A DNA stretch of 64,000 nucleotides from Strigops habroptila (lineage: Eukaryota > Chordata > Aves > Psittaciformes > Psittacidae). Positions within the stretch are counted from its first letter, which is position 1; each line of letters starts with the position of its first letter. This document shows positions 1 to 12,900 of the stretch, in pieces. The DNA lies in the NCBI RefSeq assembly GCF_004027225.2, contig NC_044277.2:134136057-134200056 (forward strand). Reading direction: 5' to 3'. The notes under the pieces were generated by a model. It was not told where the DNA came from and ran no database searches. It saw nothing but the letters and a program-made list of their open reading frames with translations. A program made the position numbers and the translations under genes.

Positions 1-3000
1 TAACATGCTAAATATGGTGGAAGAGAACCAGCAAGTAGGTAAAGACTTTCCACTTCACTCTGCTTTGATGGGACTTGGCATATACAAGAGATATGGATCA
101 CAAAGTGTATGGTTAGAAGGTCAGCCTCCATATGTAGCTAGACTAGTCCAAAAAGACTAAATTTCCCTCACTGGGGCACTGCCAGGGACATCTGTGCAGG
201 GATGGGGACCGACAGCTCAGTTGCCCTAAAAGCCTCTCCCACATCCATTCCGAGCAGCACGTTGCTTACAGCAGCCCACACAAGTGAGGTGGGACAGAGG
301 CCCCCAGCCAACACGATTCAGCCCTCCACTTGCTCTGCTCAAGTACTAACTCACAGACCAGTGATACATGGCATAGGAAAGCTCAAGGCCATTTCTTGCC
401 CCTCTTTGGCAGACCCTGCTACTCACCACCATGTGGGCAAGTATGAAAAGTGGCAGCAATAAAGACACCAAAGGATGGTATCCTCACAGTAAACGATCCA
501 GCCTCCAATCATATTGTGAAGGATCTGTTAGTTTGCATGGAGCTGTGAGAACTGGAGCTGTTTAACTGATTTTTCCACCCATTATGTTCCACATCACTCA
601 AGAGCTGTATTCCGCTTTCTGTAGTCACCTGGCACTAACTTGATGTGATGCACCAGCACTTGCATTTCCAGATCTGGCACAAAACACTTACAAGCTGCAG
701 GCATCATCTGCTCCTCACTGTGCTGTGAAGACACGCTACAGGTATCCACGCCTTCTCTTGTCCCACTGTGTAGTTTGAGGTTACACTTGAAACATAGTTC
801 ACTGCCTGCCTTTGACTTTGCTCATGCTTGAGGGAGGCCAGCTTATTGCCTGGTCTCGGACTAATACTTTCACTCTTCCAGAAGGGTAGCTTCCCAATTG
901 CAGCACAACCATGCCTTAGCTCTGCATGCCGAGGCAGATAATGGGAGCAAACTGCTCTGCTTTTCAGTGGGTACACTTTACTCTGTGGGAGTTTTTAACC
1001 CAATATTCTATTTAAACACTTGTGTCTTTATTACAGAGCAAGAGAAAGAGCAGGACAACTGCTGTCCTTCACTTCAGACAGGAGGCCAACTTATCTCAGT
1101 ACATTGTATCAGACATGGGGGCTAAATACTGCTGTGTGCTTGTAAGCCAGTTTCAAACTTCTGAGGCAAAAAACTCTGAAACGCATTAAATGTGGTTATT
1201 TTAATTCCTTGCCTGCCTGACACTCTTGGACCACTCCTGTCGTTTTTCAATACTAAGCCCTTCAGCCTTCACTAAGCAAGCTGGAAATTGTGTGTGGCAA
1301 TTTGACTATTTTATCTATTTAAGTGTATTAAGGTCTTCCAAAATAGCTGGGAATAAGATCTAAATAAATCTTAGATGTATAAATACCCAGACTCATTGAT
1401 TACAAGATTTGGTAACAATTCTAGGGGGAATGACAACAGTTTGAAATGAAACAAATCTTATTAGTCCTGTCCACACTTGATCACCTGGGGCCACTCTGAT
1501 TACATTGGGGAATAGGTAGCAAAGGAAAACCAAAGTTGTCAGCATTATCACAGGGCTGACCAGAAAGGGAGCCAAATTCCTTTATTCCTGAACTTTAGCC
1601 ATTACAGCCCATTTTCCCTTTCATTTTCTTTAACTAGTAATCAGCCATGTCTCACCACCCAAGAATGAAAGTGCCCTACAAATATGTTACATACTAATAA
1701 AGGAATGCATATTTTTCCATCATCTCTAGCCTCCTATTTTAGGAGGTTGGTTTTGGCTTCTTCCCTCATCCCTTTTTCCAGCAATATTTGTCCTTCCCTT
1801 TCCCTTCACAGTTTCTTAAGCTTATTTCAGTGGGGGCTCTTGCCATCCTTCTCTCCCTCGCCTCTTGCTCACCCGCCTCTTTGCACTTGTTCCCTTAATT
1901 ATAGTTCCTACAGTTTTCCCTAAAACAGGCTGGTGTGAACCAAGTAGCAAACAGCATTGCCCTAAATGCAAAGATGTTTAATGGACTAAGTGGACAGAAA
2001 GCAAACTCCAAGAAGACAAAAATGCCACTACACAGTCCACACTGAGGAACGTCTCCAAATACTCATGAATAAACAAGATATAAGGGACACAAGGGCATTC
2101 AGTCACAAAGATGGATGAAGTAACAGTTTCTTCTTCTCAACTGCCCGGCGTTTAATATATCAGTGACATGGCAGCAAGCCTTGGCTGTAGTACAACTTGA
2201 GCCTGTGTGGATAACAGTCTGTATCTCTGCCTTGTGGGTGCCACATTTATGCCATGTCAAACAGTAGTGTGGGAACATTTGCAGAGTTTTGCCTCCAGAG
2301 TGCAGGAAGCAAATAATTGCATGCAATTGTCAGAGGCATTCCAAGGTCATACTAGCAAACGCATGTAATAATAGTATTTATTGTTCTTCTTTCTCTAAAT
2401 GGACACCAATTAGCCTTGCCCTTTGCTGACAAAACCTTCCCATTCTTCTCAAAACAGGATCTTTGAATGAGCTTCTTGTGTTCAGTTATACAACTCCTCA
2501 ACATACTGTAATGTGCCTTATGAGTCAGGGCAGCTGAGTAAAAAGTAAAGACCCAACACTGACATTTTGTCTTTTGTTATAGTTAAGCAGTTATGAACGT
2601 GGACAAAGCAAAAGTTAGAAATTAAGGCGGTGAACTTGCCACCTTGCCAGAATGCAAGTGGATGAAGCTTTCTTCTCAGAATATGAGATAACAGAGATAC
2701 AAGGATTCAATTAGCCCCTCTGCAATATATATGAAGAGCACATAATTTACCTTTATGTCAAGCTGCCTGCAAGTACTTCAGCTGCCATTCTGACTGTCTG
2801 CCACTATGTGTTGTCTATTTATGCAGTGAGAAACAAAAGAGATTGGTGTTTGGGGTTTTTTCCAGTTCTTATGTCCTTTAATTTTTGCTTTGGAAAGAAA
2901 TTCAGTGAATTTTCCCATTTTTCTTCCCCTGCAACTCATATCAGATGGAAAAAGAGAGAGGGGAAGAAGGGCAGTACAAGAAGAGCAGCAGGAGGAGAAG

Positions 3001-3231
3001 TTAATACCTCAAGCATGTCCTCATGCCTTTAAAATTCCAAGAAAGGATAACTATTTCCATTTCACTTCAGCCAGTCATCATCTCCTCTCCTATGGAGTGC
3101 TTGAGAGTGGAGGAGTGAATGCAGTAAGAGGTATATCACAGGCAGCTGAAGCAGGAAACCTGACAGTGTTTAAAAGGTCAGGAAAGTTTCCTCTCAGTGA
3201 GCTGGAAGTTGTGATGTAAAGCCCAACCCTT
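1..3231. other. Intergenic DNA, no gene recognised
   Basis: AT-rich sequence with only short open frames, none resembling a known family and none with a convincing exon and splice-site arrangement. A pyrimidine-rich patch lies near 1740-1920 and a purine-rich patch near 2944-3000. By human synteny this side should lead towards ANKRD28, but no ANKRD28-like exon was seen. Confidence 0.6.
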
Positions 3232-3290
3232 TCATAGAATGGCTTGGGTTGGAAGAGACTCTAAAGATCATCTAGTTCCAACCCCCCTGC
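3232..3290 (-). repeat. CR1 LINE 3'-end fragment
   Basis: The + strand reads as the reverse complement of a CR1 3' terminus: the remnant of the terminal ATTCTATGA repeat (tcatagaat), then ggttggaagagac and a atcatctagttcca block. The element is therefore in - orientation with its 3' end at 3232. Only about 60 bases remain, typical of 5'-truncated CR1 copies. Confidence 0.85.
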
Positions 3291-6200
3291 CCTATGTTCA
3301 TTCTCCCATTTCACTGCTTACAATGTTATCCCCAGTTCACTCTACATCAGGCTTTAGGGGAAGTGTTTTTCTCCATTGATTCTCCAAAGGTGTTTGCTTG
3401 TGGCCACATCTAAATACCACTTGTGCAATTCATGAACCACTAGCACTAGTTACCCTCCTTTCTCTTGTTCCCTAATTGACCTAGGGAAAGCAAAATGAGA
3501 TAAAGGCAGGTTGCAAACAACAGTTGTTCACTGAGTGACAAGAGCTTTGGCAAACTCAAGCTGAACATGAGTCTTCATAGAATAAATTTGCATGAAGATT
3601 ATCTGCTGTTATCTGAAGTCAGCAAACTTCAACCCTTCCACAAGGCAAGCATCTGAGCACTGCTGTCAGCAGTGAGGCCACTACACTGGTAACCAAACAA
3701 TGTCAGCTCAGCCAGCCCAGAGCCTGACAAACCCAGATCTCTGTCCCTTGCATGCCACAGGGCATCTTCTGGTGCTCAAGGCTGTCCGTGAGGAGGGTTG
3801 ATTCCACAGTCTAGCAAAGCTGGCTGTCAAAGAAGATTATCTGGGCATTCAGCCTACATTTTTCATTTGTATTTTTCATGTTTCCACTAATTTATGCATA
3901 AAAATAAGCTACATGTATACATTAGCTTTTCTGCATTTTAACAGCCCAGTATTTCTGAGTGAATATTAAAGAGATGGTAATAACAGGGCAAGGCTAATTA
4001 AACATTGAACATGTTGCTATGTAGCTAGCATTTTAAGGAGAACTACAGCTGCTATGATGGGATTTCATTTATGTGCAAAAAAAAAAAAACCCTCTTAAAA
4101 TAATCATAGATACATTATTCAGAAAAATAAAATATCAAACTATTTCAGCTGTCAAAATAATAAAATTATCTGGTGGGAGCAAATCAAGTCATTTAAAATT
4201 GTATAAGAAAGCTCCAATTTACAGGAGGAGGTAAGGCTTGTTTCTCTTACACCCTAGATGATCGTGGCTATGATAACACGTTTATGATGGGTTTGCATGA
4301 AATAATCCATTCTTAAATGGAACAAAAAAATATGAATATAAGCACAGATCAAAAGTGTCAGCAGATATGCCAAGTGAGAGCTAGAGATACAAAATATCTT
4401 TTAAGAGTTCAGTAAATAGCTATTCTGAATGTTAACAAGTGAAGGCAGGCAATTTAAACAAAGACTGAAGCAGCAGGCAAGCCATACTGCACTGCCTTAG
4501 CTGTCTCTCTTAGTAAGCATCCAGTATCATCATGTGACTGTTATTTTCCTATTTTTGATTTATATGGTAAATCAAAGTCTGAAATACAATTTTCCATATG
4601 AAATCTAGTTGCCAACTCCACTTCAACTCTGCTAACGTAGCACTGCAAAGTTCCTTTTTCCCCCCCGTTATTTCCATGTCAACCATTAACTCATTAAGCC
4701 TCCTTTTTATTTTTAAGATTACAGTCACTGTAAACACCCTTTTATATGTGAAAACAAACCTAACTTATCATAGCTTGTACTTCTCAAGCATCACAACAAC
4801 CATACTGCAGTTGTACAGACATCTCATTGTGCCTTCTAATAGCTGTGCAAATTACAGTGGGTTTACACAACTTAAACGTCTGCAACTTCAGCAACTCAGT
4901 AGACAAGATAAGTACCAAATTGAATGTTTCCAAGTAGCATCAATTCATCTAGGAAAAATGGTTGGTAAAATTAAGTCTCAAAACCAGATATGGCTGTATC
5001 TGCAGAGCCATCTGGTCTGATAAATGGCATAGTGGCTACATTAATATGGAGAAAAGTCATAATTTAAAGCCATATTGGTTCTGCAGGATAAGCCAAAACT
5101 TGCCCATTGGCTACAACTACTGCGTATAAAAGCAGGCCCCACAGCCTCACAGTGTTAGTGAAGCATTCTGAACTCGAATGATTTTTAAAACCTGGAATGT
5201 ATTCAAGCAGTATTCCCAACTCCCGCAAAATTGCCCTTGAAATAAGGAAGATGTTGGCACACCACATTTGAGCAAAACCAGACTTTTGTAGTAGGATGAA
5301 GCATTGAGCCATTTAGACCAACAGCAACAAAGATTAGATGCAGCTAATGCTGGTGTTTTATATAAACATAATCAAGCAGGTTATATCCCAGCATTTCAAC
5401 AGCCTTCCCTCTTCCAGACAATCCGTCACCCCTATGATGTAATAGGGGAACCTCCAGACAGGAGAAACATTTTCCTATGCTGCTTTTTACTAAGGTTTCA
5501 AGATTCACTGCAGGGTTATTTTCAACAATTGTCCCCACAGGTCAAAACCATCTGTTTAAGACATGCATCTGTAACAAGTATCACTGTCATGTTCCCCAAG
5601 GCAGCAAAATACAAGGAAGATTTTGGCAAGATTAAAAATGAACGAAACATCCCACTAAGACTGAATGCCAATATGCAAAACTGGTTAAGTAGTAGCCATG
5701 CATAAAAATCTCTGACATGAACTCTGCATTCCAAGATTGTCTGTGCTTCTAAATTTGAGGCTTTGATTGCTAAGTGAAATATCTTCTTCATGAAGGTCTT
5801 TAAGGATTAGACAATATAGTCGCCAGAGATAATTGTTTGCATTCAAAGCATAGCACCTTCTGGAAGGAATAACTGTCTGAGAAGAGAGAGCAGCTGCTGG
5901 GACAATCCTTTGAGCAGACTGAAAGGATAGCATCTTCCACGGGGAAATGGGAGACAACAAATGAGGTCCCATGGATGTGATCTGCAACCTTAAGGGATGG
6001 TAAAAGATGGGTGCTATAATTACAATTTTGTACAAATGTTTGTCTTGAACATACAGAGAACATGACATAATGAAGACTTCAACCTAAACAATAGCCATTC
6101 TTCCCAATCCTCCCTCACTGCATATTTGGTGGTGAGTCTTCAGACCCCCTAGCTTGAACCAGGAAACTCTACCTAAAAAGATAAAAAGCTCCCTGGCATG

Positions 6201-7975
6201 ACACGTGGCAGAGGGTCCAGGTCTGATTTTTCTCAGCTCCCTGAAACTTTTCTCCTGAAACTTGCAGAAGAAACAAGGCTTAAGAACTCCATGACCGAAG
6301 AGACAATCATATCTCTTGAATGGTGTTAGGAACAAGGCAAATTGAAAAACCTAAAAGATCAGAAATAGTATGGATGTCCCTGAGCCTAGTTGAGTCACTA
6401 GCAAAGTAAGTGTAAGTAAGATCATACTGTTAAGTACCAGTTGATGCACTATACACACACTCTCATTATGGAGAGAGTTAATCAGCCACAGCCCAGACCA
6501 CAAATGAAGCAGACTTCTTTTGGACTTAGAGACACAAAGGAAGCCTGGCAAGACTTCCAAAAAACCAGAGGTCAGCTCAGGTAAATAAGCCCATCTTTGC
6601 TTCAAGAGCAACACGGGCAAATATTTTTTTATATTAGCATAGGGAAAAAAACATATATACTTGTCTTACACCTTTGTGCAAATCATTAACAAAATGACCA
6701 CATCACAGCAGAGAGCGTAAAAAAATATTTCTATTTTCATTAGAAATAGCACAACTGAGACGATGTCTGACAGTAGGCTACAGCTTAGCAAGCGTGAGTT
6801 TGAAACATTCACGAGAAAGTGTGAATTTAAAAAGGTAACAAGCAATTCCCACCACCCCAGATTAAGGGCTTGGTAGAAAACAGTGCCAAAATAAAATGCC
6901 TACTGTAAAAGCTATAGAATGAGACTGTGATCCATATTTAATACTCGTCATTAAAAGATACCAGTAGAAAATGGATAGTTGCCTGATGACACTTGATTTG
7001 TTAGAAGGTTGAAAACAAGTATCTGCAGTGTTACAAATTCATGTTAGAGTTGCTGAGGATTTAGAGATATAAACAGGCAAAATGAAGCCCTGAATCCGAT
7101 TAGGAACCCCAGGATCTCTTAGTATCCTGGTAACGATTCTTTACCTATCATCCATGATAAGTCTCAACAGCCTGTTTTTTTCACAAGATATTAAATAGGG
7201 GTCATACAAAAAAAATCACCACAGCAAATGAGCTTGGTGTGCGAAAAAACAAAAAGGTTTTTTTGTTCCAGAAAAGGTGCAAGAGAATCAGGCATAAGGC
7301 CATTCATTCTGCAAGATGGGCAATAAGGCAGCTCGATGTGGCAGCCAGCCACCCCGGCATGGCAGTGCATGGCACAAATGGACTTTATCCAGGACCAACA
7401 CCGCCGATGTTTCTCAGGAAACCAGAAGATCACATAGTAAATAGGAGAGCACACCCCAGAGACTAATTGAGTTTGGGCCCTTGGGTTGTTCTAACACATC
7501 TAGAACCTTCTCCTAGTCCAGATCCTAGTCCATAAGGATACAGACTCCTTACAAACATCACCTTCATCCATGCAAAAGCTTAAAAAAAAATCTAAAAAAA
7601 TAAAATCAGACAGCAAGTAAATATTGAGATTTCAGGAGAACAAGTTATTTTTTTGTAGCTGTTAAGAGCCACACTGAGCTGTGGGTAACAGTGCATCACA
7701 AGCTCTTTGCTGCAGCACTCAAAGCTCCATTGTGAACCCATATTTAGAAGAACCAATGGAGGATTAGCAGTGACAAGCCTCTCATCCTACTATGTTGAGA
7801 TGTCCTAGCCATTTTGAGACTTTTTGTAGAAAGGATGTTCTGGCTGCAAACCCATTCCACCAGTAAAATTTCTCTTACAAAGGAAATGTCATTCAGAGCT
7901 ACAGTTGTTTACACCACTCAGTTCCACCAACATCTAGCTGCTAGGTTACTTTTACAGCTTTGTAGAAGAGCTCAC
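3291..7975. other. Intergenic DNA, no gene recognised
   Basis: AT-rich, with a 13-base A run at 4077-4089. The longest open frames (4598-5020 and 5304-5705 on +, 5685-6068 on -) have no recognisable domain, biased composition or flanking splice signals that would support a gene. Confidence 0.55.
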
Positions 7976-8016
7976 TTTAAGGTCCCTTCCAACCCAAATG
8001 GTTCTGTGATTCTATA
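7976..8016 (+). repeat. CR1 LINE 3'-end fragment
   Basis: Sense-orientation CR1 tail: ggtcccttccaacccaaatg followed by gttctgtgattctata, close to the usual CR1 3' end with its terminal ATTCTATG repeat. Only about 40 bases can be assigned. Confidence 0.8.
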
Positions 8017-9614
8017 ATATGAAGTCCCACACTAACTAGCTACTTTTACATGGACAATAGTTGTTCCACCAAGAATTCATGCAAGTTAAATGAAACAAGA
8101 CCAATTCTTTTCCAAAAGAATCACCCCCATTACTGGCAGCAACGAGTTTCACATCTAGCTTGAATGGTTTTGGTTCCATATATTGTATTTAAGCACCTAA
8201 TGTTAAATTTATTCCTTTGCTTTGCTAGTGTTCCTGTTGGGTTCCCCTCCCCCCAGATAAAACATCAGAGGTGTAAAACAGATTAGTCACATCTGAGACA
8301 TTCCAGCACATTGGTTTGCCAGCCATTAGCAATCCAAATGGAGTTCTGTGTGCAGCTTCTGCTAAGAAAGCAAATGCAGACACATTTTTCCAAAGCTTGC
8401 TCAGATAAAGAGGGGATCCTTCAACTCCTTTGCAGGAGCCAAGCAAAATGCATTAGCTTGCACTTCCAGTATGCAGGGCCAAGGGGAAAACAAACAGAGA
8501 GCTAGCCTCATTTATTGGCCTTGTGCCCTTTCCATGCCACAAAATGACTGAGGCAGCATGGAAGAAATGTTCTCCATACCCTGATAAAACATACAAGCCA
8601 GCTTGCTTGTATCCTCATTTCCAAAGGCCTTTGCTTTACTAACAAGCATAAATGCATTGCTGCTTTTTGGGTGCCTGTATGATATCCAGTGTTTCCCGTT
8701 CCATAACTTGAATTTTGAAAGAGTCCATACTGTCCAGGAATGCACCAGAAATAATGCTGTGCAAGAGGGTGAGAAAGAGAATGAGGTGCAGTTTTGTATG
8801 TAATATGATCTACAGACTTTCATACTGCATGCAGTAGGAATAAAATTAGTCATTAGCGAGATGAAGTATAAATTTTACACTCCTGTACTCAGTTACTTAA
8901 CTGATCTTCCCAGAAACTTGGCAAAAGAAGTGTACTGTAGCTATGCATATATATTATACTTAATTATGGCCATTAAGCCTGCAGTCACAAGATTCAGTTT
9001 GCCTTTTGCTGCTAAATTTGTACTGCAGCCTCCCAGATTTTGTAATAGTTACTGACAAGGTACAAAATAATAGTCCTGTGAAATCATGACCCTGATTAGT
9101 AAAGGGGTAACTGTACTCCCCTCTTCATCTTCAACAGTCCCAGTGGGTTTATACCAACAATAAATTTGGTTTATTCTTTGAAGATGAAAGTTACTATAAA
9201 GTGCACTTTATTAAAACCACTATAAGGACTTGTTATTTTTGCTCATATACTGCTGAGTGATGGTTTCCAGAAGTCTAATGGCACCCCCTGAACATGCACA
9301 CTCACTTTACTTTCTGGCTTGAAGAATTCCTCTTAAAATTGTTAGCCACTTTTCCAGCATTTGGTCTGTGGCTTCTCAGATGCTTCAGGACTATAGATGA
9401 GCCCTTCTATAACCCAGACAGCTGCGTGGGAACACAGACTTACTGTGAGGTAGAAGTGATACAGCATCTTAATAGATGATGATCCAGTGGACCAGGTTCA
9501 GTGTCAGATGCTGATCTTTACTCTTGACCAGGCCATGGACTGGTGGGTTTGGGTTTAGATGTGGCAGTGCCAAATTCTCACCATCTTTGACCTCAATCAG
9601 AAAAATCCCACAAT
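8017..9614. other. Intergenic DNA, no gene recognised
   Basis: No repeat or coding family recognised. Open frames of 60-113 codons occur on both strands but overlap each other and show no domain. Confidence 0.55.
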
Positions 9615-9995
9615 TCATAGAATCACTGAATGGTTTGGGTTGGAAGGGACCTTGAAGATCATCTACCAACCCCTTGCCATGGGCAGAGACACCTTTTGCT
9701 AGACCAGGTTGCTCCAAGCCCCATCCAGCTTGGCCTTGAACACTGCCAGGGATGGGGCAGCCACAGCTTCTCTGGGCAACCTGTGCCAGTGCCTCACCAC
9801 CCTCATAGTGAAGAATTTCTTCCCAATATCTAATCTAAATCCCCACTCTGTCAGCTTAAGGCCATTTCCCCTTGTCCTGTCACTACATGCCCTTGTAAAA
9901 AGTCGCTCTCAATCTTTCCTGAGGCCCCTTTTAGGTATTGAAAGACTGTTATAAGGTCTCCCCTGAGCCTTCTCTTCTCTAGGCTGAACAAGCTT
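9615..9995 (-). repeat. CR1 LINE, 3' part (about 380 bases)
   Basis: The + strand is the reverse complement of the CR1 3' region. It starts at the 3' terminus (tcatagaatcactgaatggt), then ggttggaagggacc, the ccttgaacactgccaggga block, the accaccctcatagtgaagaa block and the gagccttctcttctctaggc block. These correspond to the end of ORF2 and the short 3' UTR. It is 5'-truncated and in - orientation. Open frames across it are only the repeat and do not mark a gene. Confidence 0.95.
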
Positions 9996-12900
9996 ATTCT
10001 AGTGATGATTTCTTCCTCTGCATGATGACTTTCATTACATATGAAAAAGCCTGAGAATCCTGCAGGACCATTTATTAACTTCTGAGAATTTCCCTCCCCC
10101 TCTTTCCCATTTGGTGCAGAATCTCTGAATCACTCTTTTCCAAAAGAGTGTCCCAAGGCTCACATGAGCCTTTTTTTCATTTTTTTTTTTTTTTTTTTTT
10201 TTTTTTTGGGGCTGTTGACAGAAATATTAGTTCTAGCAAGAGAACAGCCCAGGTTGGAGTACCCATACAATGACACAAATCTACAGTCACCAGGCTCTTC
10301 CAAAAATTATGCCACCTCCAGGTATGCATCTTCAAAAATAGCACTCTTCCTACCAAAACTGTCTGCTTAACATTTTCAAGCTCTGTTGTATGGATTCCAA
10401 GAGTATGATTTCTGAAAAGCACTCCAGAACCTTGAACAAAGGCTTTGTTCAAATTACTAACTGCAAGCCTGCCTCCTGAACTCTCCTTTTCTCCCCCTTT
10501 AACAGCTCTATCATTTGTTTCAGTTTCTGTATTAACCAGCCAACTGGCTTCTCAGACCACATCTGCTAACCACCTTCACAAACCAAGCATCCTGTCTATG
10601 CCTAGAGAGACTTTCTCCTAAACAGGAAAAATAAAAAAATTAAAAATATAAACTCACAACTTAATATGAAGAGGAAAGGAAGGGGGGGGGAGGAGGGGGA
10701 TGTTAAAATCTATTGTCTTATACCATATACAGCAATTAAGTGAAATAAACTTTCACTTCAGTCACAAACACAGAGAAAATGAGCTGAAATAATAGTCACA
10801 TATCTCAGTTTGTGTTCTTGTGCAGCTCAAAGTACATCCAGAGTCTGGTGGGTGAATGAAACTAGTTTTCCTGGCGTTTGACAGCCAGAAATCCCTGCCT
10901 GAATGACCTTTACAAACCAAATGGTATTTTCATAGGTATATCTTTTAAAAGATATATCAGTGTCTATTAACAATCTGTCTTGCTTGGTTTTGGAGCAATT
11001 AAGCCATTCTTGTCTATTCCTATTGCTTCTTGTTTGACAGTCAGAAGTGACCACAGCCTGTACCCTCTGCTACCTCTGCCCTTTTCCTGAGATGCCAAGG
11101 AGTCAGAAGTTTTAGAGATTTAACCCATTGTTATGGCAATTCTATTCTAGCTTAGTTTCCAAAAAATCCCTATTTCCACCAAAGTTTCTGTTAAGAATAG
11201 AAGAAAGTGCAGAAAAATCACACAGACAACTCTTGCAAACTACAGGCATGAGGAGAATTTTCTTATAAGAAGTGTTCCTTGTAGTTGCATGCCTCACCTC
11301 CTTCAAGCGCTATTTTTGGAAAGGACACTATTTTTCTTTTTACCAGTTCCTTTGGAACAACCTTTGGATCAAGGTTATCTCCTATTTTAAGGCAGGAGAA
11401 AATAGCTGATCCAAAACAAACCAGGATTCACAGTGATTGCCACAACATGGAAGCAAGTCTGCTACTGCTGGAGAATTTCCTTTAAATTATTCTAAGTTCT
11501 AGCCATTAATGAACAACTTCCCAGAGCATCATTGTTAAACAAAATGTATATAGATAGCAAGTTTTAAAAGTATGATAATAAATTAGAATTATATCCTTTA
11601 TTCAGATGTAGAGAATTCAGTTCTATACTGACACAGGGGTGAGAATAAGAGATTTTTATCTATTCCAGTTTAAAAAAAGAAAAAAAAAGGCAAGAAAGGA
11701 AGTATCTTCAGCAGTGGTTTTACTGATTTCCTTAGTCACCCTGCCACAAACCAGAGCACACAGCACAGGATGATAGGATAATCCAGGATGTGGATGTGTG
11801 AGCCGTGGGAGTAGACCAGGTTGGGTTTATTTTCTAAATTTATATTGTCATATGTATCTACACACACCCATATAGTATATACAAAGACTGGAGTTCTATA
11901 CACTACACATTTACTTTCTATCTTTCTCTTTAAAATCAATCCTGCTTTTAAACACATAGGCCACACACACAGCTCCCATGGATACCAGTGGGAGTGCATA
12001 TGTGCATCTTCAGGCTAAACTTAGTTTATCTAGCACATCTTAGGCATGAAGCCAACCTTCCTTTTTTAATACTACTTTAACTTTTATTCACTCTACATGA
12101 ATATCAGTGATCCCAAATAATTCTAAAGAAAAGTACAGGGTTTGCTTTGGATACTTGAACAAACATTTCCAAGACCTACATCAGTATACAATGCTTCACA
12201 TTTTATAGAATACCCACCCATTCCTTCTCCCCGACCTCCCTGCATTTCAACAGGGCAGGGAGAGCAGGGAGAAGGAGTCTAGTCCTTTATTCTTGGAAGT
12301 GAATTTTTACCTACACACAGCTGAACTGCATCATAACTTCAGTGTTAATTCTTATGAATGTAATGTATTTTAAAACCGGAATTTAAAAAAAAAAAAAAAA
12401 CTAATAATGGCAACAGGCTTGCAAAAATGAGTATTTTCCACATTCCTCTTACTAAAGTGCTAAAGAATAGAAGTCTTGCTTGGGAGATATGGAGAGAAGC
12501 CATAGGTCCAACCCTCACACCTGCTATATTAACATACACTACTCTTTCTCTGTATTTTCTTCATACTAAAAATGAACAAACAGAAAAATAATATCTACAG
12601 CAATCTTACCTCACACATGTACCCCACATTTACTTCAGCTCTTTCTTCATAACAACATTCCCAAACATGGCCTCTGTGCTCTCAATTTATGCTCACCTGC
12701 TACCCAACTGCAGCTCATTAAGCTGCACACCTGCAGTGACTTAACTTGGGCTTTACTCAGCTCTCAACTCTCTCCAGCAACAGTGAACTTGTTTGCTCTT
12801 CATAACCATCACTGAATAGTGTCTTCTCATCAGGGCTTTTACAACTATGACATTGTCTGCCAACTTCCCCAATAAGTCAAACCCCTAATATTCAGCAGGT

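Noticed and set aside
5304-5705. 133-codon open frame on +, with further overlapping frames on -
   Set aside because: No family resemblance, no splice signals or codon pattern to support it, and AT-rich surroundings where such frames arise by chance.
9630-9954. Open frames across 9.6-10.0 kb as host proteins
   Set aside because: The whole stretch is an antisense CR1 3' region.
10177-10452. Processed pseudogene with poly-A tail on the - strand
   Set aside because: A 28-base homopolymer is present, but the adjoining 250 bases match no gene or SINE I recognise and no target-site duplication was seen.
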